DNA of 7,910 bases. Origin: Kiritimatiellia bacterium (lineage in GTDB: Bacteria; Verrucomicrobiota; Kiritimatiellia; RFP12; UBA1067). The notes beneath the pieces were generated by a model. The model was not told the origin of the DNA and made no database searches. It saw only the letters and a program-made list of their open reading frames with translations. Position 1 is the first letter of the stretch; each line of letters starts with the position of its first letter. Shown one piece after another: positions 1 through 7,600 of this stretch. Made by a program: the position numbers and the translations under genes. The stretch covers positions 1-7,910 of the forward strand of contig JAKSOY010000209.1 in assembly GCA_024405255.1 (NCBI GenBank), written 5' to 3'.

Positions 1-714
1 ATGAGGTTTCCGAAGTTCATTCTGAAGTCACTCCTTTGGGCTGGCGCAATCCTAGTCGGATTTTTTCTGTTGTCGGCGCTGCTGGTGTTGCAGGATATTC
101 CGGGGTACAATCGGTTTCGTCGCTATTGCTCATACGGAAGCGTGCAGGAGATGATGGCGGTTGAGACGAATGACATTCGAAAGGTTGTCGCGTTTCAGCA
201 GGACGGCAGCAACTTCACGGCGGTTGTGGTTGCGCCTTGCCGTTATTGGGCATCGGGCCCCGCTGTATTAATCTACAATCAGGAAGGTAGGCTCATTGAC
301 AGTAATCGCGACATCGGCGATTATTGTTACAGGTCTGGCCGTGGCCGGAAAGACTGGAAGTTCACTCCCTGGTATAGCCAGACCGAGGTGAAACTGCGGA
401 AGATGCAGATTCCCGAGATATTCCCTGTTGCTCCGACGACGATGGGAGAGCTGGCGGCGTTTCTGCAGCAGGCGACGATTGATTTCGGAGACCCTGCGTT
501 GGCCAAAGAAAAGCGTGGCGTGAAGTTCGTCTGTTCGGACGCTGCGGCCAGGAAGGTCTTCCCCGAACGGTCCAAGTCCGCGCAGCCGCTGAGCGAGTCC
601 CTTTCGAGTACGAATGTCTCGATCTGGGATGCGCTTCAAAATGGCTGCCGAGAAATCGGGTGTGTCGCCGAAGTCGAGAACGGCGTCGTGACAATCCGGG
701 TCAAGCCCCGGTAA
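1..714 (+). CDS. Hypothetical membrane-anchored protein with STN/secretin-like C-terminus
   Basis: Unrecognised protein of 237 residues, ending at TAA 712-714. The N-terminus has basic residues (R2, K5, K9) followed by one hydrophobic segment at about residues 11-31. This fits a single membrane anchor or uncleaved signal, with the rest outside the cytoplasm. The middle part (about 45-120) holds no motif I recognise. The last ~60 residues run 'GVKFVCSD', then 'NVSIWDALQNGCREIGC', then 'VENGVVTIRVKP'. This beta / 'nvslweaLd' helix / beta pattern is typical of short secretin-TonB N-terminal (STN) type domains; the match is by eye and the function is unknown. There are six cysteines after the anchor (43, 80, 109, 178, 217, 222), so disulfides are possible. 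The ATG is the first base of the window, so no ribosome binding site can be seen and a start further upstream cannot be excluded. Base composition is lower in GC than downstream (about 50% in the first 60 bases). It is separated from the next gene by a promoter and is probably not part of that operon. Confidence 0.75.
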   Translation: MRFPKFILKSLLWAGAILVGFFLLSALLVLQDIPGYNRFRRYCSYGSVQEMMAVETNDIRKVVAFQQDGSNFTAVVVAPCRYWASGPAVLIYNQEGRLIDSNRDIGDYCYRSGRGRKDWKFTPWYSQTEVKLRKMQIPEIFPVAPTTMGELAAFLQQATIDFGDPALAKEKRGVKFVCSDAAARKVFPERSKSAQPLSESLSSTNVSIWDALQNGCREIGCVAEVENGVVTIRVKPR

Positions 715-724
715 GTGGTTTCCC

Positions 725-754
725 TTGCGGGGCGAGGGATGGTTGTGCTATAAT
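725..754 (+). promoter_or_regulatory. Sigma70-type promoter with extended -10, ahead of the M20-kinase-DUF1080 unit
   Basis: A perfect -10 hexamer TATAAT lies at 749-754 and is preceded by TGC (746-748), giving the extended -10 form TGnTATAAT. A partial -35, TTGCGG, sits at 725-730 with an 18-base spacer. The expected transcription start is near 761, leaving a leader of about 32 bases before the ATG at 793. The site lies just after the stop of the preceding gene, so it would start an independent transcript for the three genes that follow. This is pattern recognition only; no transcript data are available. Confidence 0.6.
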
Positions 755-792
755 CTTGAAAAACCAAAACGTACAACAACGATGGAGCGATC

Positions 793-2166
793 ATGAATAT
801 TCCGAGTGGATTGACGGAAGAGATTATGAAGTCTTATTTCGAACTGCTGAAGTTCGAAACGGTGGGAGCCGATCCCACGAAGTTGCGCGACTGCGTGAAC
901 TGCGCGATGTGGATCAAGAACTGGCTCGCGCCGATGGGATTTACGAGCGAACTGATGCAGGCGCCGGACAAGCTCGGGACGCCGCCGGTCCTCTATGCCA
1001 TCCGTCCGGGCACGGAAGGGGCGATGACGATTCTCTTCTACGGACACTACGACGTGCAGCCGGCCGATCCGCTGGAGGCCTGGCAGACGCCGCCGTTCGA
1101 GCCGACGCTGAAGGACGACGGTCGCGTCTACTGCCGCGGTTCGCAGGACGACAAGGGCCAGTGGTATGCGTGCCTTTCGGGCGTCAGGAAGTTCCTTGAG
1201 AAGCGCGCGCAGGGTGGTTCGGTGCCGACGATCAAGATCGTTCTCGAAGGGCAGGAAGAGAGTGGCTCGGGTGCGCTCTCGGCCCTCGCGCCGACGATCG
1301 CCGAGAAGCTGCGCGCCGACGTCTTGCTCGTGTGCGACACGGGCGCGGCGGCGGATCTGCGGCCTGCGATCATCGCGGGCCTGCGCGGTGTGAGCCACTT
1401 CACGGTGCGCCTCGAAGCCGCCGACCATGATCTGCACTCGGGCGAATTCGGCGGCATCGCGCCGAATCCGGCTCAGGGCATTGCGGAGCTGATGGCCTCG
1501 CTGCACAATCCGGACGGTTCCATCGCCGTGAAGGGCTTCTGCGACGGCATTGAAGCCCCGACGGACGAAGAACGCCAGGCGGCCGAAGCGGCGGCGATGA
1601 GCGACGAGCGCTATGCCGAGGAGATGGGCTGTCCGCCGGTGGGTGGCGAGGTCGGCCTCACGCCGACGGAACGCAATTCGTTCCGTCCGACGATTGAAAT
1701 CAACGGCATCCACACGGGCTACGGCGGGCCGGGTTCCAAGACGGTCATTCCGGCGGGTGCGCTGGCGAAGGTGTCCATGCGCCTTGTGCCGGGACAGAAC
1801 CCCGACACGGTGATGAAGTGCGTGGTGGACCATCTGGAGCGGAATACCCCGCGTGGCATGAAGCTCTTCGTCGAGGATCTTTCGGGCGAAGCCGGCGGTT
1901 TCCGTCTGCCGCTCGCCTCGCCGGTGTTCCGGCTCGCGAAGTTCGTGCTGGAGGAGATGGATCCGCGTGGACCCGTCTTCCAGTGGGATGGCGCGTCGAT
2001 TCCGGTTGTCTCCGTTTTGAAGCAGGTCAGCGGCGCGGCGCCGTTGATCGTCGGCTGGGGGCAGCCGCAGGATCGCATCCACTCGCCGAACGAATCCTAC
2101 GGACTCGACCAGTTCGCGAAGGCGATGACGTGGGGCGAGAAGATTCTCACCGCGCTCTGCGACTAA
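793..2166 (+). CDS. M20-family metallohydrolase, dipeptidase (CNDP/PepV)-like
   Basis: Cytoplasmic zinc-dependent amidohydrolase of 457 residues, a normal length for M20 dipeptidases, with no signal peptide. The di-zinc site is intact: 'YGHYDVQP' (H85, D87), 'GSQDDKG' (bridging Asp about D119), 'EGQEESGSG' (E155 general base, E156 ligand), 'CDTG' (D182) and a C-terminal 'RIHSPNE' (H430). The inserted lid/dimerisation domain spans about 203-350 and has 'HDLHSGEFGG' (H215) and 'GPGSKTVIPA'. 'DGASIPVVS' (399-407) is the usual loop before the last ligand. Family knowledge says these enzymes hydrolyse dipeptides, carnosine-like compounds or N-acyl amides; the substrate cannot be told here. The ATG is preceded by GGAG (784-787) with a 5-base spacer, which fixes the start. 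It is the first gene of a unit under the promoter at 725-754 and lies 24 bases ahead of the sugar kinase. With sugar genes beside it, an amide-linked sugar or glycopeptide substrate is conceivable, but that is inference. Confidence 0.92.
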   Translation: MNIPSGLTEEIMKSYFELLKFETVGADPTKLRDCVNCAMWIKNWLAPMGFTSELMQAPDKLGTPPVLYAIRPGTEGAMTILFYGHYDVQPADPLEAWQTPPFEPTLKDDGRVYCRGSQDDKGQWYACLSGVRKFLEKRAQGGSVPTIKIVLEGQEESGSGALSALAPTIAEKLRADVLLVCDTGAAADLRPAIIAGLRGVSHFTVRLEAADHDLHSGEFGGIAPNPAQGIAELMASLHNPDGSIAVKGFCDGIEAPTDEERQAAEAAAMSDERYAEEMGCPPVGGEVGLTPTERNSFRPTIEINGIHTGYGGPGSKTVIPAGALAKVSMRLVPGQNPDTVMKCVVDHLERNTPRGMKLFVEDLSGEAGGFRLPLASPVFRLAKFVLEEMDPRGPVFQWDGASIPVVSVLKQVSGAAPLIVGWGQPQDRIHSPNESYGLDQFAKAMTWGEKILTALCD

Positions 2167-2190
2167 ACACGCTCAAGGAAAGGACGCGAC

Positions 2191-3732
2191 ATGGCAGCAA
2201 GTGTAATCGCCTACGACTTTGGAACAGGCGGCATCAAGGCGGCCTTGTTCGCCGCCGACGGTCGCTGTGTCGCGTCCGGTTTTGCGGCGTACGAGACATT
2301 CTACCCGGCGAGCGGGTTCCACGAGCAGGCACCGGCAGACTGGTGGCGTGCGACGGTCGAGTCCACACATCTGCTGCTGGCGAAGTTGACGCCCGAGCAA
2401 ATTGCCGAGGTGCGGGCGATCGGCATTTCGGGCCATTCCCTCGGCGTGGTGCCGCTGGCGGCCGACGGGACGCTGCTGCGCGACCGGGTGCCGATCTGGA
2501 GCGACTCGCGCGCGGGTGCCGAGGCCGATGTCTTCTTCGATGCGCTTGCCCGAATCTGGTCGCGTCCGACGGCAACACGCGCCGAAATTGCCGACGCGTG
2601 GTACGAGAAGACCGGCTGCGGATTCCCGCCCGGTCTCTACTCCGTCTTCAAGCTCATGTGGTTCCGTGCGCACGAGCCGGACTGGTTCGCGCGGGCGACG
2701 ACGATCCTCGGAACGAAGGACTACGTGAACTGGCGCCTGACGGGCGTGCGCGCGACGGACTTCTCGTACGCGAGCGGCACGGGCGTCTACGATTTGCGTG
2801 CGCGCCGCTACGATGCCGATCTGATTGCGGCGAGCGGTCTTGACGCGTCCCTCTTCCCCGAGATCGTGCCGGCAACGCACGTGCTGGGAACGCTCACGGC
2901 GGAAGCTGCGGCGGAACTCGGTCTGCCGCAGTCGGTGCAGGTCGTCGCGGGCGGTGTGGACAACAGCTGCATGGCGCTGGGGGCGGGCGCCTTCAAGGAA
3001 GGGCGCGCCTACAATTCGCTCGGTTCGTCGAGCTGGATTGCGCTCTCGAGTGCGCAGCCGGTCATTGATGTGCGGACGAAACCGTATGTGTTCGACCACG
3101 TGGTGCCGGGACAGTATGCCAGCGCGCTGGCGATCTTCTCCGCCGGCACGAGCCACACGTGGCTTCGGGATGTGCTGTTCCCCGGTGTTGAAAATCCATA
3201 CGCCGAGATGGATCGTCTGGCCGAGGAGGCTGGACGCGGTGCGCACGGACTCTTTTTCAATCCGACGCTGGCGGGCGGCAGTTCGCTCGATGTGACGCCG
3301 GCGATGCGCGGCGGATTTGCGAATCTCGATCTGCGCCACACGCGGGGCGACATGGTGCGCGCGGTGATGGAAGGTGTGGCATTCGGGCTCCGTCAGGCGC
3401 TGGAAGAACTGCGCCGTCTCGTGCCGGTGGCCGAACCGCTCATCCTCGTGGGTGGTGGCGCGAAGGCGCCGCTTTGGCGGCAGATCTATGCGGATGTCTA
3501 TGGCCTCAAGGTCGTGCGAACCGCGATCGGCCAGCAGGCTGCGGCGCTCGGTGCCGCCGTACTGGCGGGTGTCGGCTGCGGACTCTGGCCGAATTTCGAT
3601 GTCGTGGACGCCTTTACGGAATCGCAGGATGCGCACGCGCCGGATCCCGAGGCCCAGTCGGAGTACAATCGCCTTTTTGCGCGTTATGTCTCCCTGACGC
3701 GCGCCCTCGGCGAATGGGCCAACGAGCAGTGA
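2191..3732 (+). CDS. FGGY-family carbohydrate kinase, xylulokinase-like, substrate uncertain
   Basis: ATP-dependent sugar kinase of 513 residues, full length for the FGGY family and cytoplasmic. The N-terminal ASKHA domain opens with 'YDFGTGGIKAALF' (D9, G11, T12), the phosphate/Mg loop. 'GGVDNSCMALGAG' places the expected catalytic base at D257. 'NSLGSSSWIA' (275-284) and 'VGGGAKAPLWRQ' (420-431) match the adenosine-side motifs of XylB-type kinases. Where xylulokinases carry SGQMHG, this protein has SGHSLG (80-85), so the xylulose-contacting Met-His pair is replaced by Ser-Leu. 'PIWSDSRA' (101-108) follows as in the family. I therefore call the family firmly but not the sugar: xylulose, another ketopentose, a deoxy-ketose or a polyol are all possible. 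The start is supported by AGGAAAGGA at 2176-2184, 6 bases before the ATG. It follows the M20 gene by 24 bases and precedes the DUF1080 gene by 27 bases, so cotranscription is likely. Confidence 0.93.
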   Translation: MAASVIAYDFGTGGIKAALFAADGRCVASGFAAYETFYPASGFHEQAPADWWRATVESTHLLLAKLTPEQIAEVRAIGISGHSLGVVPLAADGTLLRDRVPIWSDSRAGAEADVFFDALARIWSRPTATRAEIADAWYEKTGCGFPPGLYSVFKLMWFRAHEPDWFARATTILGTKDYVNWRLTGVRATDFSYASGTGVYDLRARRYDADLIAASGLDASLFPEIVPATHVLGTLTAEAAAELGLPQSVQVVAGGVDNSCMALGAGAFKEGRAYNSLGSSSWIALSSAQPVIDVRTKPYVFDHVVPGQYASALAIFSAGTSHTWLRDVLFPGVENPYAEMDRLAEEAGRGAHGLFFNPTLAGGSSLDVTPAMRGGFANLDLRHTRGDMVRAVMEGVAFGLRQALEELRRLVPVAEPLILVGGGAKAPLWRQIYADVYGLKVVRTAIGQQAAALGAAVLAGVGCGLWPNFDVVDAFTESQDAHAPDPEAQSEYNRLFARYVSLTRALGEWANEQ

Positions 3733-3759
3733 CACGTTAACCCCTTGTTCAATCTGACT

Positions 3760-4572
3760 ATGAAACACGCGATACTCTTTTCCCTTTGGGGATTGATGGC
3801 GACGATGGCTGCGACAGGTGCGGTTGCTTCTGGAAACGCGTCCGCCACTTCGGTGAAATCTGCGGGAAGTGCGCCAGCGGTGAAGCGTGTGACGCCAGCC
3901 GCAGTGGCGGGCCAGCCGCCGAGCGATGCCATTGTTCTCTTCGACGGAACGCAGAAAAGTCTTGAGGCCAACTGGTGCGACGACCGGGGAAACAAGTCGC
4001 GTTGGAAATGCGTGGACGGGGCGGTCGAGGCCATGCTGGGAGCGGGCAATCTTCGCACGCGTCGAACGTTCGGCGATGTGCAGCTGCACGTCGAATGGCG
4101 TACGCCGGTCGAGCCGGGGACGAATCCGATGAACCGCGGCAATTCGGGCGTGTTCCTGCTCGGCGACCTGTATGAAGTGCAGGTGTTCGAGAGCTATGAG
4201 ACGAATCCCGCGGACATGAAGTTTCACTTTTACGCGGATGGCCAGGCGGCCTCCATCTATGGACAGAACCCGCCGCTCGTGAACCCCACGCGCAAGCCGG
4301 GCGAATGGCAGACCTACGACATCGTCTTCCACCCGCCCGTGTTCAAGGACAATACCTGCTTGCATCCCGGAACGATGACGGTGTTTTTGAACGGTGTTCT
4401 CGTACAGGACCATTGGGAACTCGAAGGCCCCACGTGGCATTGCCGCAGGACCTACCAGGTGAAACCGAGATCCTCCCAGGACGTGATCCGGCTCCAGGGC
4501 CACAACTGCCCCGTGCGCTTCCGTAACATCTGGGTGCGCGAGTTGCCGAGCCGCCACGCTCCACGCCCTTGA
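3760..4572 (+). CDS. Exported DUF1080 protein (3-keto-disaccharide hydrolase-type)
   Basis: A 270-residue exported protein with one DUF1080 domain (Pfam PF06439, concanavalin A-like beta-sandwich). Members of this family hydrolyse 3-keto-glycosides or bind glycans. The signal peptide is clear: M-K-H, a hydrophobic core to about residue 20, and an Ala-Val-Ala site with cleavage after about A23. A short Ala/Ser/Val-rich linker reaches about residue 55. Family landmarks in order are 'IVLFDGT' (58-64), 'RGNSGVFLLGDLYEVQVFES' (126-145), 'YGQNPPLVNP' (167-176), 'GEWQTYDIVFHPPVF' (181-195) and 'VRFRNIWVREL' (252-262). The usual 'LQDHGNPV' appears here as 'LQGHNCPV', a local variation. I chose the ATG at 3760 because it gives a standard signal peptide. 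An in-frame TTG at 3745 would add five residues, and neither has a recognisable Shine-Dalgarno. The gene starts 27 bases after the kinase stop, so translation may depend on readthrough from the operon. Activity on a 3-keto sugar is inferred from family only. Confidence 0.9.
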   Translation: MKHAILFSLWGLMATMAATGAVASGNASATSVKSAGSAPAVKRVTPAAVAGQPPSDAIVLFDGTQKSLEANWCDDRGNKSRWKCVDGAVEAMLGAGNLRTRRTFGDVQLHVEWRTPVEPGTNPMNRGNSGVFLLGDLYEVQVFESYETNPADMKFHFYADGQAASIYGQNPPLVNPTRKPGEWQTYDIVFHPPVFKDNTCLHPGTMTVFLNGVLVQDHWELEGPTWHCRRTYQVKPRSSQDVIRLQGHNCPVRFRNIWVRELPSRHAPRP

Positions 4573-4591
4573 TCGTTCGGCTCTCGGAATA

Positions 4592-4600
4592 TGGTATAAT
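4592..4600 (+). promoter_or_regulatory. Extended -10 promoter for the giant glycosidase gene
   Basis: TGG-TATAAT at 4592-4600 is a full extended -10 (TGnTATAAT). The only -35 resemblance is TTGATC at 4569-4574, with an overlong 20-base spacer, so the extended -10 would have to carry most of the recognition. The expected start near 4607 gives a leader of about 65 bases to the ATG at 4673. It lies in the 100-base gap after the DUF1080 gene, suggesting the glycosidase gene can be transcribed separately from the upstream unit. I see no convincing terminator in this gap, so readthrough is also possible. Confidence 0.55.
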
Positions 4601-4660
4601 AAACACAGACAACGATTCTCGACATCGCGGGGTCGTGTGTGCAGGATTTATAGAATCAAC

Positions 4661-4670
4661 AGGAAGAGGA
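4661..4670 (+). promoter_or_regulatory. Shine-Dalgarno for the giant glycosidase gene
   Basis: The purine run AGGAAGAGGA contains two AGGA cores. AGGA at 4661-4664 sits 8 bases before the ATG at 4673, and AGGA at 4667-4670 sits 5 bases before the in-frame ATG at 4676. Either start yields the same signal peptide, differing by one methionine, so the choice is not functionally important. Confidence 0.7.
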
Positions 4671-4672
4671 CG

Positions 4673-7600
4673 ATGATGAAGACGAAATGTCGAATTGGTT
4701 TGTTGACATTGGTTTCCCTGGTCGGGGCCGCCGTTTGGGGCGAGGTCGCGGTGAAGGAGAAGATGACGCTGTCCGGCGACTTGGACTGGCGTGACCGCGG
4801 CCCCGTGGCGTTCACCGAAGGCGCGACGATCGACTTGGCGGGACACAAACTCTACGTGGGCGAACTGACGGGCGCGGGGCGGATCACCGATTCGTCCGCC
4901 GGGAAGCCGGGCGAGTTGCACGTCGTTGTGCCGGCCGGCCAGACCTATGGCAACGCCGCAGTTGTGTTCAGCGGCAATCTCCGGCTCGTCAAGGACGGTC
5001 CGGGCGCGTTCAAGCCGACGAAGCGCGGCCACGCCTACACGGGCGGCACCGAAATCACGGGCGGCCTCATGAGTTCGAGCTGCCATGCCTACACGCACAA
5101 GGACGGACTCCTCATCCGCGCGGGCGCATCGTTCGACATCGACTCGAAGAACGTGGACGGCAGCAACGGCGCGGCTCATGGCGGTTTCACGCTCGACGGC
5201 GGCGCGCTCGTGAATTCGAGCAAAACCGACATTCATGACGACTGGGACTCCATCCACTCGATTTGGCTGAAGGCCGACTCGTCCTTTGAATCGGCGGCCT
5301 CGCTTGGCCTCGTGGGGGCGAAGTTCGGTCCGTCGCTGCTCGATCTCGGCGGACACGTCTTCACCCTCACCGTGTCGGCGGGGAAGAACTTCCGTCTTTG
5401 GAACGCCGATGTGAAGGCCGGTGTTCTGCAGACCAAGGGCGAGGGTGAACTTTGGCTCAATGGTGGCCTGCGGGCTGCGGAGGCGACGTTCGACCTCTCG
5501 ACGCCCGTTCGCCTCACGGCCGATGGCACCGTGGGCAATCTGACGGTGCGCACGGCGAGCACGCGTGCGACAGGTGCGGGCATCCTCAAGGTGGCCCGCA
5601 CCTTCAAGCCGGTTTCCGGCTATCTGCACAACTTCTGCCTGCTGGACGGCGCGACGCTCGACCTCTCGGACGTGACGGGTACGTATGCCGCCTTCAGCAC
5701 GCAGACGCGCAAGTCGCTGCGGTTCGCGTCCGGTGCGACGATCACGGTCGACGTGAAGGGACGCAAGCTCGCGAAGGGCGAGCGTCTCGTCTCGTGGCGC
5801 CGGAAGCCGACGGGCGTGACGTTCAAGCTGGCGGCGGCAAGCGACGCCCTGGTGGCGACGCGTGCGGGCCTCTATGTGGGCGAGGCACCGGCGGAGGAGC
5901 TGTCCGCCGCGGAAACGCCGGCGCGCGCCTGGGCGAAGTACGAGGACAATCCCGTGTTGGGCAATGCGCGTCTCGGCACCTGTTTCGACATCAACGTGGT
6001 CACGAACGGTCCCGCGCCGTTCACGATGTACTTCTCGTGGCGTCCCAAAGGTTCGATCGCGTGCGTGTTCAGCCAGGACGGCCTCACCTGGACCCAGGAG
6101 CCGGTGACCTGCCTGCCGCCGAAGCCGGAGCATGACTGGGAACGCATCGTCAATCGCACGACCACGGTCAAGCGCGGCGACACCTGGCACATGTGGTACA
6201 CGGGCCAGGATACCAAGAGGGGCCACGTCAGCTGCATCGGCTACGCCACCTCGAAGGACGGCATCCACTTCGAGCGCGTGAGCGACAAGCCCGTGATCGT
6301 GGCCGAAGCGCCGTTCGAGCAACCGAGCGTGATGTGTCCGTGCGCGATGTGGGACGAGGCGCGTCAGATCTGGCGCATGTGGTATTCGGGCGGTACGAGC
6401 TACGAGCCCGACTGCAACTGCTATGCCGAATCGAAGGACGGCATCCACTGGAAGAAGTTCGCCGGCAATCCCATCTTGACGAAGGGCGACCGCGAGAGCT
6501 GGGACCGCGACCGCGTGGCCGGCTGCGAGGTCCATCGTCTGCCCGACGGACGCTACATCATGTTCTACATCGGCTATTCCGACATCGACACCGCGCGTGT
6601 CGGCGCCGCGATTTCGAAGGACGGCATCACGGGGTGGAAGCGCCTCGCGCAGAATCCGCTCGTGGCGCCCGATCTCGGTACTTGGGATTCCTGCGCCTGC
6701 TACAAGCCGTCGGTCTATCGTGACGAGAAGAACAACCGCTGGCTCCTGTGGTACAACGGTCGCAACGGCGGTCCTGAATACGTGGGCGCGGTGATCCACG
6801 AGGGTCTCGACCTCGAAGCGCCGCCGGAGCGACTCCCCAATCCGAAGACGCTGCTCGAAGACTATGTGCGGCGCTTCAACGACTGCGACGAGGAACCCTA
6901 CAAGAACGCGATTCCCAACGACGCGGCTGAAGACTTCCTCGTGAAGAACATCCCGTACTTCGCGTGTCCCGACAAGGACATCGAGCAGATCTACTACTTC
7001 CGCTGGTGGACCTTCCGCAAGCACATCCGCAAGGATCTCGGCTGCTGGACGATCTCCGAATTCCTGCCGAATGTTCCCTGGGCGGGCGCGGGCAACATGA
7101 TCGTGTGCGCGGCGGGCCATCATCTGCGCGAAGGCCGCTGGCTGCGCGATCCGCAGTACATCGTGAGCAATGCCAAGTATTGGCTCTCGGACGCGCGGGC
7201 GAAGAACCGCTGGACCTACTCGAGCTGGCTCTTCACGGGCACGTGCCAGATCGCCGAACTGCACGCGCTCGACCAGCTGCCGGGCGAACTGCTCGACGCG
7301 GCGGTGTCCATGTACCGCCGTTGGGAACAGGGCTTCATGCGCGGCAGGTCGCCGATGGGCGGCGACGGGAAGGGCGCCTTCCTCTCGGTCGACGGACACG
7401 AAGGCACCGAGATGTCGCTCGGCGGCAACGGGTACAAGCCGCTCTTCACGTCCGCGATGTGGAGCGAGGCGAACACGATCGCCGCCGTCGCGAAGTCCCT
7501 TGGACGCAACGAACTCGCGGCCGAATTCGCCGCCAAGGCGGCGGTGATCGCCAAATCGCTCAACGACACCTGCTGGAATCCGTCCGTCGGATTCTACACG

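Noticed and set aside
705..733. Inverted repeat GCCCCG (705-710) / CGGGGC (728-733) around the stop of the first gene, considered as a terminator
   Set aside because: The 6-base stem has a 17-base loop, is not followed by a T run, and overlaps the putative -35 element.
748..2082. A 444-codon open frame on the minus strand opposite the M20 gene
   Set aside because: The + strand carries every M20 metal ligand; the antisense product is low-complexity and Arg-rich.
1818..2843. A 341-codon + strand frame spanning the M20-kinase junction
   Set aside because: It overlaps two confident genes in another frame, is Arg/Gly-rich and has no recognisable motif.
2191..3732. Naming the FGGY kinase xylB
   Set aside because: The substrate-contact motif differs from xylulokinase (SGHSLG in place of SGQMHG), so a gene symbol is not justified.
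2173..4557. A 794-codon open frame on the minus strand opposite the kinase and DUF1080 genes
   Set aside because: Arg/His-rich, no recognisable family, and it is fully covered by two confident + strand genes.
4548..4583. Inverted repeat GAGCCG (4548-4553) / CGGCTC (4578-4583) at the end of the DUF1080 gene, considered as a terminator
   Set aside because: The 24-base loop is too long for the short stem, half of it is coding, and there is no T tract after it.
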